A DNA stretch of 64,000 nucleotides from Enterococcus canis NBRC 100695 (GTDB taxonomy: Bacteria > Bacillota > Bacilli > Lactobacillales > Enterococcaceae): positions 167,768-231,767 of the forward strand of contig NZ_BCQJ01000005.1 in assembly GCF_001544375.1 (NCBI RefSeq). The letters are read 5' to 3'. Below the pieces are notes generated by a model. It was not told the DNA's origin, made no database searches, and worked only from the letters and a program-made list of their open reading frames with translations. Numbering within the stretch: the stretch's first letter is position 1; the number at the start of each line of letters is the position of its first letter. This document shows, piece after piece, positions 39,445 to 47,543 of this stretch. The position numbers and the translations under genes were made by a program.

Positions 39445-40080
39445 GCCTAATTTTACGATTTTAGTTCCATGGGCTTCTTGAACAGCCAAAGCCTCGATTA
39501 CACCTGGCAAATTTTCATAAGTAATACCAGCCCCAGGTAAGATGCGGATGCGGCCTTTCGCATAGCTCATCAATTCTTTTAAATGCTCGAAGTTTGCTTC
39601 AATGGGTGTCCCAGCAGCGCCACCATGTGTCAAAATGCGCTCAACGCCGCGTTCGGCTAACCAATCAATAGCTTTGAACTGATTTTCGGCTGACAACGCA
39701 TCGAAAGCCATGTGGAAGGTGATTTGTAACCCTTCGGACACTTCAATCAAGAGTTCCAACGCTTCTTCATCTAACCAGCCATCTTCAGTTAGACAGCCAA
39801 AAACAACGCCATCCGTGCCAATTTTTTTAGCTTCAATTAAATCAGTATGCATGATTTTTAACTCAATATCATTATAGACAAAATTACCGCCACGAGGACG
39901 AATCATAGTCATGACAGGGACGGCCTTTTCATTGGCGTAAGCCAATGTTTCTTCAATAACACCAGTACTGGGGGTCGTACCGCCAACAGCTAGATTGTCA
40001 CATAGTTCGATGCGGCCAGCACCAGCTGCAATGGCTTTGGGAATATCAGTAAAATTTTCGGCACAAAATTCTTTGATCAT
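39442..40080 (-). CDS. cutC: CutC-family protein
   Basis: A 212-aa TIM-barrel protein of the CutC family, named for copper homeostasis, though its biochemical role is unsettled. Family motifs are EFCAENFTDIPKAIAAGAGRIELCDNLAVGGTTPS at the N-terminus, IRPRGGNFVYND and TFHMAFDAL, followed by ILTHGG. No metal-transport features. It stands alone, convergent with the PEPCK gene. Confidence 0.93.
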   Translation of the reverse strand: MIKEFCAENFTDIPKAIAAGAGRIELCDNLAVGGTTPSTGVIEETLAYANEKAVPVMTMIRPRGGNFVYNDIELKIMHTDLIEAKKIGTDGVVFGCLTEDGWLDEEALELLIEVSEGLQITFHMAFDALSAENQFKAIDWLAERGVERILTHGGAAGTPIEANFEHLKELMSYAKGRIRILPGAGITYENLPGVIEALAVQEAHGTKIVKLG

Positions 40081-40171
40081 CTCTTTCGCTCCTTTACTTC
40101 TTCACTGCATTTTAGCATATTTTATGGACAGACAGAAGTGCTGTGGTAAGATAGCGATAGGAGGATTTCCC

Positions 40172-41014
40172 ATGTTAAAGAAAATTGATCGTAGTGCCCT
40201 CTTTTTACAGAAAAATCAACACTTGTTCCGCTGCCCATTGTGTCACGAGTCCATGACGGCTCACGATACTAGCTTGATTTGTCAGCAGGAGCACCGCTTT
40301 GACTTATCCAAAAAAGGCACATTGTATTTTTTACAGCACCAGATCCAAAGCGAATATGACCGTTCGTTATTTGAAGCCCGTGGTCGGATGATTGCTAGCG
40401 GCATGTATAATCCATTACTAGAGACTATCGCCAGCTATCTCCCTCAAAAAATCGATTCACTAGTCGATGTAGGCTGTGGCGAAGGCAGCTTTTTGAATCA
40501 ATTAGGTGAAAAACACTCTTTGGGCGCAGCAATTGGCTTCGATATTGCTAAAGAAGGGATTTATCTTGCGACGAATCAACCACTAAATGCTTTTTGGTGT
40601 GTCGCAGATTTGACGAATTTACCGTTTCAAACAGAACAGGTAGATGTTATTTTAAACCTGTTTTCACCCTCTCATTACCAAGAATTTAGACGGGTGTTGA
40701 AGCCCGCCGGTAAAATTATTAAAGTTGTGCCGGAGGAAGGCTATTTAAAAGAATTGCGTCAGGCATACGGCCAAAAAAGTTATCAAAATACAGCTGTTCT
40801 AGAACGTTTCCAAGCGGAGCTGAATTTGGTCCACTCAGAACGCATACAATATACCTTTAGTATTCCGCCAGAACGCCGTTTGGATATCATGGAGATGTCA
40901 CCATTAGAGTGGCAGGCGACACCTTTACAAAAGGAAAAACTACAAAACAGTCCGCTAACAGAAATTACTATTGATCTGCGTATTTTAGTTGGCGATATAA
41001 AACGCTTACATTGA
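40172..41014 (+). CDS. 23S rRNA guanine-N1 methyltransferase, RlmA-like
   Basis: A 280-aa protein with an N-terminal zinc knuckle (FRCPLCHESM...SLICQQEHRFD, cysteines and His at about residues 20-43) followed by an AdoMet-binding Rossmann domain: SLVDVGCGEGSFLNQL (motif I, about 103-118) and FDIAKEGI. This layout is that of RlmA(I)/RlmA(II), which methylate G745 or G748 of 23S rRNA, the latter linked to tylosin resistance as TlrB. Subtype is not resolved. GGAGG precedes ATG; a longer frame from 39995 antisense to cutC is rejected. Confidence 0.87.
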   Translation: MLKKIDRSALFLQKNQHLFRCPLCHESMTAHDTSLICQQEHRFDLSKKGTLYFLQHQIQSEYDRSLFEARGRMIASGMYNPLLETIASYLPQKIDSLVDVGCGEGSFLNQLGEKHSLGAAIGFDIAKEGIYLATNQPLNAFWCVADLTNLPFQTEQVDVILNLFSPSHYQEFRRVLKPAGKIIKVVPEEGYLKELRQAYGQKSYQNTAVLERFQAELNLVHSERIQYTFSIPPERRLDIMEMSPLEWQATPLQKEKLQNSPLTEITIDLRILVGDIKRLH

Positions 41015-41032
41015 AAAATTTCTGCAAGACGC

Positions 41033-41061
41033 TTGCAATAGATACACAATGGTGTTATATT
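41033..41061 (+). promoter_or_regulatory. Sigma-A promoter before the trmL leader
   Basis: TTGCAA (41033-41038), a 17-base spacer and TATATT (41056-41061). It yields a leader of about 150 bases before trmL. Confidence 0.8.
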
Positions 41062-41067
41062 ACTTAC

Positions 41068-41181
41068 AAGTTGTTTTTTCATTGGTTTTTATCAGGTTCC
41101 TGTTCTGATAAAAGTTAGTGAAAAGAGCTTCACTAACGTAGCGACTCGCAGTGATCGACACCGAGGCGATACGTTTTTTTT
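41068..41181 (+). ncRNA. Structured, terminator-ending leader RNA of trmL (possible 23S-methyl motif)
   Basis: Three hairpins follow the promoter: TTATCAG/CTGATAA (41089-41111), a perfect 9-bp GTTAGTGAA/TTCACTAAC (41114-41137) and CGTAGCGACTCG with CGAGGCGATACG (41137-41173, 10 of 12 pairs), the last followed by eight T. The terminator sits 35 bases before the start codon. A Lactobacillales leader called the 23S-methyl RNA motif is known before genes annotated as rRNA methylases of the SpoU class, with similar terminator endings; this may be an instance, but I cannot check the conserved bases. Confidence 0.6.
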
Positions 41182-41215
41182 ATTGCCAAAAAACCAGTAG
41201 AGAAGAGTGAAGAGC

Positions 41216-41722
41216 ATGGCTAAAAACCATATCGTATTATTTGAACCACAGATTCCAGCTAATACCGGCAATATCGCCCGGACTTGTGCTGCTACTAACA
41301 CCCCCCTGCACTTGATTGAGCCATTGGGTTTTTCCACCGACGATAAGCAATTGAAACGGGCCGGCTTAGATTATTGGCATGAGGTAGAAATCTACTATTA
41401 TAAAGATCTAGCAGACTTTTTGGAAAAAATGGGTGCTGGTGAATTGCACCTAATTACGAAATTTGCCAATCAAGTTTATAGCGACCATGATTACCGGGAA
41501 GGCGACCATTACTTCCTGTTTGGGAAAGAAACCACGGGCTTACCGGAAGATTTCATGCGAGAAAATGCCGAAAAATGTCTACGCATCCCTATGAATGATA
41601 CCCATGTTCGGTCTTTAAATTTATCTAATACGGCGGCTTTAGTTGTTTATGAAGCGTTGCGGCAGCAAGAATTTCCGCAGTTGGAGTTATCTCATCATTA
41701 CGAACACGATAAATTAGACTGA
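41216..41722 (+). CDS. trmL: tRNA (cytidine/uridine(34)-2'-O)-methyltransferase
   Basis: A 168-aa SPOUT-class (SpoU) methyltransferase. Family motifs are [24 protein letters not shown] at the N-terminus, [17 protein letters not shown] (AdoMet loop) and [25 protein letters not shown] (knot). It modifies the wobble base of leucine tRNAs in E. coli. Both the GTG at 41207 and the ATG at 41216 are possible; I choose ATG. It lies behind a structured RNA leader. Confidence 0.92.
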   Translation: MAKNHIVLFEPQIPANTGNIARTCAATNTPLHLIEPLGFSTDDKQLKRAGLDYWHEVEIYYYKDLADFLEKMGAGELHLITKFANQVYSDHDYREGDHYFLFGKETTGLPEDFMRENAEKCLRIPMNDTHVRSLNLSNTAALVVYEALRQQEFPQLELSHHYEHDKLD

Positions 41723-41735
41723 GTGAGGAGTTAAA

Positions 41736-42389
41736 ATGGAGCTATATTTTACACGACATGGCCGCACCGAATGGAATAAGGAGTTACGTTTTCAAGGGAG
41801 TCAAGGCGATTCACCACTACTCTTACAAAGCTATCAGGAGATCAAGGAGCTAGGTGGCTTTATTCGTGAGGTACCTTTTGAGGCCATTTATACAAGTGAT
41901 GCTAAGCGGGCGCAAGATACTGCGCAAGGAATCAATGCTTGTTTGGCTAACCCCGTGCCAATCATTGTGGATCCCGGCTTGCGAGAGTTAGGGTTGGGTG
42001 AATTGGAAGGTCAGCTGATTCGCGAAATGCAAGTCAAGTATCCGCAAGAAATGCAGGCGATGCGGGAAAAAATCGATGAGTACGATCCGAGCCCTTTTAA
42101 GGGGGAAACATTTCCAGACGCTATCCAGCGGATTGAAGCGGTTGTCTTAAAAGCTGTTAAACAGGCGCAGCAAGGACCGTTATTATTTGTAGGTCACGGA
42201 GCTTCCCTGACGGCGGCCGTTCAAGCGATGGCGGGTAAGCCATTGGCTGAGGCTAGAGCAATGGGTGGCTTGAAGAACAACAGCTTAAGTATTATGGAGA
42301 CTCAAAATAAGCAGCTGCCATTTGAGTTGGTTCGCTTTAACGATGTTAGTTTCCTAAGTGATAGTGATGAATTGATCAGTATTCCGTAG
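41736..42389 (+). CDS. Histidine phosphatase family protein (phosphoglycerate mutase-like)
   Basis: A 217-aa cytoplasmic phosphatase. The RHGRTEWN motif (about residues 7-14) holds the catalytic His that becomes phosphorylated; LRELGLGELEG (about 86-96) has the proton-donor Glu and FVGHGASLTA the second His. Substrates of this broad family are diverse. It lies 13 bases after trmL and shortly before recD2, in an apparent operon. Confidence 0.92.
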   Translation: MELYFTRHGRTEWNKELRFQGSQGDSPLLLQSYQEIKELGGFIREVPFEAIYTSDAKRAQDTAQGINACLANPVPIIVDPGLRELGLGELEGQLIREMQVKYPQEMQAMREKIDEYDPSPFKGETFPDAIQRIEAVVLKAVKQAQQGPLLFVGHGASLTAAVQAMAGKPLAEARAMGGLKNNSLSIMETQNKQLPFELVRFNDVSFLSDSDELISIP

Positions 42390-42406
42390 AAAGGGGGCGA
42401 CCTGTC

Positions 42407-44926
42407 TTGGAAGAGGCATTATATATTGTAGGCCAAGTACAGGCAGTGTTTTTTGAGAATCCCCAAAATTTTTATAAAGTCATGTTGGTGAAAGTCAGTG
42501 AAACAAATACCGATTTTCCCGATACAGAAATCGTCGTAACCGGCAGTTTTGGTCAGATTCAAGAAGAGACCAGCTACCGGTTTATTGGCCATTTTGTCGA
42601 TCATCCCCGTTATGGCCAACAGTTTCAAGTCGAGACTTATCAACAGGAACGTCCGACTTCGGCCAATGGCGTCGTTAGTTACCTCTCTAGTGATAAATTC
42701 CCTGGTATTGGGAAAAAAACGGCTGAAAAAATCGTAGCTGTTTTGGGAGAAGCGGCAATTGATGTAATTATGGCGGAGCCTCAAAGATTGCGGGAAGTCC
42801 CAGGCTTAAATCAAGTAAAACGGGATTTGATTGTGAAAACCATCATAGAGAATCATGGTATGGAACAGGTGATTATTGGCTTGAACCGTTATGGATTTGG
42901 CTCGCAGCTGGCTTTTGCGATTTATCAGACCTATCGCAACGAGGCATTAGAAATTATTCAAGAAAATCCTTATCAGCTAGTGGAGGATATTGAAGGAATT
43001 GGTTTTAAAAGAGCCGATCAGTTAGCGGAACAGTTGGGCATCAAGGCTGACGCGCCGGCGCGGATGCGAGCAGCAGTCATGCATGAAATTTTTCAGCATG
43101 CGATGCAGACTGGAGACACCTTTATTGAAGCTAATACCTTGCTGGAGGCCGCAATCTTAACCTTGGAAAGCAGCCGGCCTGTTGAGATTCCGCCAGAGAA
43201 CTTGGCAGATGTCATTATTCAGTTGGTGGAAGAAGGGAAGATACAGCAGGAGGCGACTAGACTGTATGACAATTCCTTGTATTTTGCTGAATGGGGCATT
43301 GCTAGTTCCATTGACCGTCTATTGAAACGGAAAAAGGAAATCAAGTATCCTCAAAAGGATATTCAAAAGAATATTCGTCGTATTGAAAAAACTTTAGGCA
43401 TCACCTATGGCGACAGCCAGCAACAGGCCTTAGAGGAAGCAATTCGAGCCCCGTTATTCATCTTGACTGGGGGACCGGGGACTGGGAAAACCACCGTTAT
43501 CAATGGTATCGTGACCTTATTTGCAGAATTAAATGGGTTATCCTTAGACCCGAAAGATTACACGCAGGAGATGTTTCCCATCTTGCTCGCTGCGCCGACG
43601 GGACGCGCCGCGAAAAGGATGAATGAAACAACAGGCTTGCCAGCTAGTACAATCCATCGCTTGCTGGGCTTGACGGGACGTGAAAAAAATCCCGCGACTA
43701 CCGCAAAAGAGTTAGAAGGCGGCTTATTGATTGTTGATGAGCTATCCATGGTGGATACGTGGCTGGCCAACACCTTATTCAAGGCAATCCCGACTAATAT
43801 GCAGGTTATTTTAGTGGGAGATAAGGATCAGCTACCTTCTGTTGGACCGGGTCAGGTCTTGCACGATTTGCTACAAATTGAAGAAATTCCTAAGCAGGAA
43901 TTAGTCGAGATCTACCGTCAAGGCGACGGCTCCAGCATTATTCCTTTAGCGCATGAAATTAAGGAAGGCCACTTGCCGGCCGATTTCACTCAGAATCAAG
44001 CTGACCGCTCCTATTTTAATAGTGATGCTTTTCATATTGAACCTTTGATTCGGCAAATCGTTACGAAGGCCAAAGGCAAAGGATTTACCCCACAGGACAT
44101 CCAAGTATTGGCACCCATGTACCGGGGACCGGCTGGCATTAATGCGCTGAATAAAATGATGCAAGAAATTTTTAACCCGGGCCAACCAGGCCGTAAAGAA
44201 GTCAGCTGGAATGAAACGGTCTATCGCATTGGCGATAAGGTCCTACAGCTAGTCAATGCGCCTGAACTGAACGTCTTTAACGGTGATATGGGGGAAATCA
44301 CCGGAATTATTGAGGCGAAGGACTCGGAGGACAAGGTGGATGAGTTGGTGATCCAGTTTGATACCAATGAAGTTACCTATAAACGAAATGAATGGAATAA
44401 AATCACCTTGTCTTACTGCTGCTCCATTCATAAGGCCCAAGGCAGTGAGTTTAAAATGGTGATTTTACCGATGGTGCGTCAGTATCAACGAATGCTGCAG
44501 CGAAATCTTTTGTATACTGCAGTCACCCGTAGTAAGGAACTATTGATTTTACTAGGTGAAGTAACCGCTTATGAAGCCTGTGTGACCCGTGAATCGGCGG
44601 TGCGCCTCACAAGCCTCCAGGAGCGGATTCGCCATGCGGATGATTTACGTGGTAGTTTGCAGGAACAATTGGCAGCTTATCAAGAAGGCGCTGACTTTGA
44701 GGTTAAAGTGGTGTCTAAGCCAACTGAAACCAAGCTGGTACTTTTAGACGAGCCTGAGGAGCAGACGGTGACTACTGAAACAGAAACGGCGAATCAAGCC
44801 AGCGCAACAGCTGCAGTAAACGCTGAACCTATTGAGTATCGTTTGACGTTAACGAACCTAGCGACTATTGACCCCATGATTGGCATGGAAAATCTAACAC
44901 CTGCTGATTTCATGCCAAAAGCCTGA
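42407..44926 (+). CDS. recD2: ATP-dependent DNA helicase RecD2
   Basis: An 839-aa SF1B 5'-3' helicase. An N-terminal domain with helix-hairpin-helix motifs (FPGIGKKTAEKIVAVLG, about 98-114, and VPGLNQVKRD) marks the RecBC-independent RecD2 group. Helicase motifs: GGPGTGKTTVING (Walker A, about 354-366), LLIVDELSMVD (Walker B), GDKDQLPSVGPG (motif III), SIHKAQGSEFKMV (motif V) and LLYTAVTRSKELL (motif VI). The start is TTG at 42407 with GGGGGCG upstream. A low-complexity Thr/Ala/Glu tail follows near residues 780-810. Confidence 0.95.
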   Translation: MEEALYIVGQVQAVFFENPQNFYKVMLVKVSETNTDFPDTEIVVTGSFGQIQEETSYRFIGHFVDHPRYGQQFQVETYQQERPTSANGVVSYLSSDKFPGIGKKTAEKIVAVLGEAAIDVIMAEPQRLREVPGLNQVKRDLIVKTIIENHGMEQVIIGLNRYGFGSQLAFAIYQTYRNEALEIIQENPYQLVEDIEGIGFKRADQLAEQLGIKADAPARMRAAVMHEIFQHAMQTGDTFIEANTLLEAAILTLESSRPVEIPPENLADVIIQLVEEGKIQQEATRLYDNSLYFAEWGIASSIDRLLKRKKEIKYPQKDIQKNIRRIEKTLGITYGDSQQQALEEAIRAPLFILTGGPGTGKTTVINGIVTLFAELNGLSLDPKDYTQEMFPILLAAPTGRAAKRMNETTGLPASTIHRLLGLTGREKNPATTAKELEGGLLIVDELSMVDTWLANTLFKAIPTNMQVILVGDKDQLPSVGPGQVLHDLLQIEEIPKQELVEIYRQGDGSSIIPLAHEIKEGHLPADFTQNQADRSYFNSDAFHIEPLIRQIVTKAKGKGFTPQDIQVLAPMYRGPAGINALNKMMQEIFNPGQPGRKEVSWNETVYRIGDKVLQLVNAPELNVFNGDMGEITGIIEAKDSEDKVDELVIQFDTNEVTYKRNEWNKITLSYCCSIHKAQGSEFKMVILPMVRQYQRMLQRNLLYTAVTRSKELLILLGEVTAYEACVTRESAVRLTSLQERIRHADDLRGSLQEQLAAYQEGADFEVKVVSKPTETKLVLLDEPEEQTVTTETETANQASATAAVNAEPIEYRLTLTNLATIDPMIGMENLTPADFMPKA

Positions 44927-44952
44927 CCACAATTTCGGTCAGGCTTTTTTTT
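44918..44952 (+). terminator. Terminator after recD2
   Basis: AAAGCCTGACC pairs with GGTCAGGCTTT around an 8-base loop, with a T run. It overlaps the last codons of recD2. Confidence 0.88.
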
Positions 44953-44984
44953 GTGTGCTACTAGTTGGTAGCTGAATTTTAGGT

Positions 44985-45293
44985 TTAGAGCTTGCGAATC
45001 TCGCTGTCAAAATATTGTTCCATAAAGTGAACACGAGCGGCAATTTCTTCAATCGAATAGGACTGGTCACTAATGATCCATTTTTCTTCGACATCATCAT
45101 GACGAATCACGGTGGCAATATGTTTTCCTGTAAAAGTCTGCAAAGGTTCGTTGGTTTCCGTCAGGATGTAGGCATCCTGTTCTTCACCATCACCACCCAT
45201 AATACCAGCGATAAAGCCATAATTTAAGGGATAGCGATTTCCATAAGCATCCTGATACCCGATAGGCCGGTCAACAGTTACCGTATAAATCAT
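44985..45293 (-). CDS. Short inorganic-pyrophosphatase-like protein
   Basis: A 102-aa protein similar to the soluble (family I) pyrophosphatase fold but about half the usual length. YGFIAGIMGGDGEEQDAYIL resembles the family core YGfip.t..dgDp.Dvlvl with the acidic residues that bind metal. Such short versions occur in Lactobacillales beside lipid or nucleotide kinases. Whether it hydrolyses pyrophosphate is unknown. It follows the lipid-kinase gene by 12 bases. Confidence 0.75.
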   Translation of the reverse strand: MIYTVTVDRPIGYQDAYGNRYPLNYGFIAGIMGGDGEEQDAYILTETNEPLQTFTGKHIATVIRHDDVEEKWIISDQSYSIEEIAARVHFMEQYFDSEIRKL

Positions 45294-45305
45294 CTTATCC
45301 CTCCC

Positions 45306-46247
45306 TTAAAACCAAAACAAACGCGGCTCGCTAGTGAAGGAAAGGTCAAAGGAGCGCTGGCCCATGACTTCACCATCGACTTGGCCATACTCTGGCACTG
45401 TTGAAATAATCCGAATCTTACTTGTTTGAAAATGATGGAAGTTTTTAGACTGCATATGCTTTTTACGAGCTAATTGGAAAATCAGGTAGAAGATCTTAAC
45501 CCAGGCGATTTTTTCCACGATTACTAAGTCCAAAGTCGCTTTGCGGGGATCCGCTACAGGGGCAATCGGGACGCCACCGCCAAAATAGGGATGATTCGTA
45601 GTCGTGCAAAGAAAAGCCTTTTCAAAAGCTAGTTGCTGGCCATTGAGTTCGACTAGGATGGGAAAGCCCTTTTGTGTAAAAAGCACTTTAATCATGGAAA
45701 CCATATAAGCCAGCGAACCTAGTTTGTATTTGTTTAAGGTCTTTTTAGTGGCAGAATCATTGGTAGCTGCTACGATAGCCGCATCCAAACCAATCCCAAT
45801 GTTGTTAATAGCAAGACCTACTTCATCTTGAATTTTTTCATGATAACGCATCACTTGTAAGGTTTGGGGCTTTTGAGCACCGACGATTTGCCAAAAAGCT
45901 TTTTCAGCTTCGCGCTGGATGCCAGCGCCTCGAGCAAAATCGTTACCAGAACCACAGGGAATATAGCCTACCGGAATCTCTTTAGGCAAAACATTCACCA
46001 CTCCATGCAAAGTGCCGTCTCCCCCTAAGACGATCAATAAAGGGAATTCCTCCACTGGTTCAGTCCATGGTGCAAGCTTGGGTAAGAGTTCTTGGGCAAG
46101 CTCTTTTTCGTGCCCAGGGTAGGTAGTGGTGTACAGACTATATGTAAAATTCTTCTTTTCCAATATTTCCCGAATGCGCGCCGTGGCAATTTTAGCTCGA
46201 CCGCTGCCGGCTTCTTCGTTGGCAATCAAATAATAATGGTGCTTCAT
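45306..46247 (-). CDS. Diacylglycerol/lipid kinase family protein
   Basis: A 313-aa cytoplasmic kinase of the DAGK catalytic superfamily (DgkB/YegS-like). LIVLGGDGTLHGVVNVL (about residues 72-88) binds nucleotide, and VGYIPCGSGNDFARGAG (about 95-111) is the second family motif. The C-terminal VDGEVMGQRSFDLSF is typical. It may recycle diacylglycerol from lipoteichoic acid synthesis. Ribosome site GGAGG on the minus strand. Confidence 0.9.
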   Translation of the reverse strand: MKHHYYLIANEEAGSGRAKIATARIREILEKKNFTYSLYTTTYPGHEKELAQELLPKLAPWTEPVEEFPLLIVLGGDGTLHGVVNVLPKEIPVGYIPCGSGNDFARGAGIQREAEKAFWQIVGAQKPQTLQVMRYHEKIQDEVGLAINNIGIGLDAAIVAATNDSATKKTLNKYKLGSLAYMVSMIKVLFTQKGFPILVELNGQQLAFEKAFLCTTTNHPYFGGGVPIAPVADPRKATLDLVIVEKIAWVKIFYLIFQLARKKHMQSKNFHHFQTSKIRIISTVPEYGQVDGEVMGQRSFDLSFTSEPRLFWF

Positions 46248-46321
46248 GAGGAGCCTCCTTTTGTACTAGGGCTATTATAGCAGAAGAGCGTGGCAAACAG
46301 AACCTGAGGTGCTTCAAGGAG

Positions 46322-46350
46322 TTGCTATTTTAAGCGGCTTCTTCTATAAT
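46322..46350 (+). promoter_or_regulatory. Sigma-A promoter of queT
   Basis: TTGCTA (46322-46327), a 17-base spacer and a perfect TATAAT (46345-46350), about 22 bases before the preQ1 aptamer. Confidence 0.82.
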
Positions 46351-46371
46351 GACTACTGTTACTAAAAAGTG

Positions 46372-46412
46372 ACCGCGGTTCGTAACCATCCCGCGACAAC
46401 AAAACTAGGAGG
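46372..46412 (+). promoter_or_regulatory. PreQ1-I riboswitch controlling queT
   Basis: The hairpin CGCGG (46374-46378) with CCGCG (46391-46395) encloses TTCGTAACCAT, followed by the A-rich tail ACAACAAAACTAGG that forms the pseudoknot. This is the compact preQ1 class I layout. The tail runs into the AGGAGG ribosome site (46407-46412), so preQ1 binding should block translation of the queuosine-precursor transporter. Confidence 0.9.
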
Positions 46413-46419
46413 AGAAAAG

Positions 46420-46932
46420 ATGGAGAATCAATTAACAAAAAATCATCGTAAAATCACAACGCTGGCGATTAATGGTATGGTGATGGCTGTTTACTTAGCT
46501 GTGACGATAATGATCAAACCATTGGCCTCAGGGGCAGTCCAGTTCCGCTTGTCAGAAAGTCTGAATCATTTAGTCGTATTTAATAAGAAACTAATGTGGG
46601 GCGTTTTAGGCGGCGTAGTCGTCTACAATATTCTATTTTCAGAATTTGGCTGGTTAGATGTGATTTTCGGGGGAAGTCAGACGTTTCTTTCATTAGGCTT
46701 GACTGCTTTATTGGCGAAATATGTTCCTAATATCAAAATCCGTTTGGCCTTGAATACTGTGATTTTCACGGCTAGTATGGCCTTGATTGCCTGGATGCTG
46801 CATATCGCAATCGACCTACCATTCTGGGCGACCTATGGGACTACGGCTTTAGGCGAATTTGTCGTTATGGCTGTTTCCGCACCGCTGATGTACTATATTG
46901 ATAAGCATGTCCATTTTGCGAACCGACTTTAA
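46420..46932 (+). CDS. queT: Queuosine precursor transporter QueT
   Basis: A 170-aa membrane protein, the substrate-binding S component of an ECF-type vitamin importer for queuosine precursors. About five membrane segments are visible, beginning ITTLAINGMVMAVYLAVTIM. SGAVQFRLSESLNHLVVFN is characteristic of the family. It lies directly under a preQ1-I riboswitch, which supports the substrate. ATG at 46420 is chosen, as the upstream frame from 46369 runs through the aptamer. Confidence 0.93.
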   Translation: MENQLTKNHRKITTLAINGMVMAVYLAVTIMIKPLASGAVQFRLSESLNHLVVFNKKLMWGVLGGVVVYNILFSEFGWLDVIFGGSQTFLSLGLTALLAKYVPNIKIRLALNTVIFTASMALIAWMLHIAIDLPFWATYGTTALGEFVVMAVSAPLMYYIDKHVHFANRL

Positions 46933-46939
46933 CAAACAA

Positions 46940-46977
46940 AATCCTGCCAGCTCTTAAGAGTCGGCAGGATTTTTTTA
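46940..46977 (+). terminator. Terminator after queT
   Basis: ATCCTGCC pairs with GGCAGGAT around a 14-base loop, followed by seven T. The convergent acetyltransferase gene ends just beyond it. Confidence 0.9.
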
Positions 46978-46982
46978 ATTGA

Positions 46983-47543
46983 TTAGATCGTTTCGATAAA
47001 ATGATCAGGATACTGTTCCCAGTAAGTCGAAAATGTGGGGACTTCTTGAAAATCTTTTTGATAAAGGCGAAAGACCACTGATACATCCTTAGGTTGCCAC
47101 TGCTCTCGGTAAGAATAACGGTAGCTTAAGCCTAATTTTTGCATGACTCGGCCACTAGCAGGATTTTCTCGGTCATGGGTCGCGGTGACAAAAGGATACT
47201 GGTTTTTTAGTATACTTAATACATAAGCAGCGGCCTCGGTCACTAAGCCTTGATTCCAATAAGCTGGTAATAAGCCGTAGCCTAAGTCATGACTATCATT
47301 CCCGCTAACCGTTACATAACCGATGGGCGTACTATCCTTCAAGCAAATCGCCCAGAAATAGCCCTTCCCTGAGGTGTAGACTGGCGCCATCCGCTCTTGG
47401 TAAAAGGCCACCGCGTCAGCCTCAGTCTCTAGCGGAAACCAAGGCAAAAATTTATTCAATGTCTGATTAGAAAAAATTTGATAAATCGCGGCTAAGTCAG
47501 TTGTCAACTCAAAGGGGCGCAACAGCAAACGGGGCGTTTCCAT
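46983..47543 (-). CDS. GNAT-family N-acetyltransferase (RimJ/RimL-like)
   Basis: A 186-aa protein with the GNAT fold. METPRLLLRPFELTTDLAAIYQIFSN is the usual RimJ/RimL N-terminus, and GYGLLPAYWNQGLVTEAAAYVLSI holds the acetyl-CoA pyrophosphate loop. ENPASGRVMQKLGLSYRYS is the common C-terminal motif. Its ATG overlaps the stop of the upstream gene (TAATG), suggesting coupled expression. Substrate unknown. Confidence 0.88.
   Translation of the reverse strand: METPRLLLRPFELTTDLAAIYQIFSNQTLNKFLPWFPLETEADAVAFYQERMAPVYTSGKGYFWAICLKDSTPIGYVTVSGNDSHDLGYGLLPAYWNQGLVTEAAAYVLSILKNQYPFVTATHDRENPASGRVMQKLGLSYRYSYREQWQPKDVSVVFRLYQKDFQEVPTFSTYWEQYPDHFIETI

Noticed and set aside
39995..40171. N-terminal extension of the RlmA-like protein
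   Set aside because: The extension is antisense to cutC and lacks family residues; a clear AGGAGG-ATG start exists at 40172.
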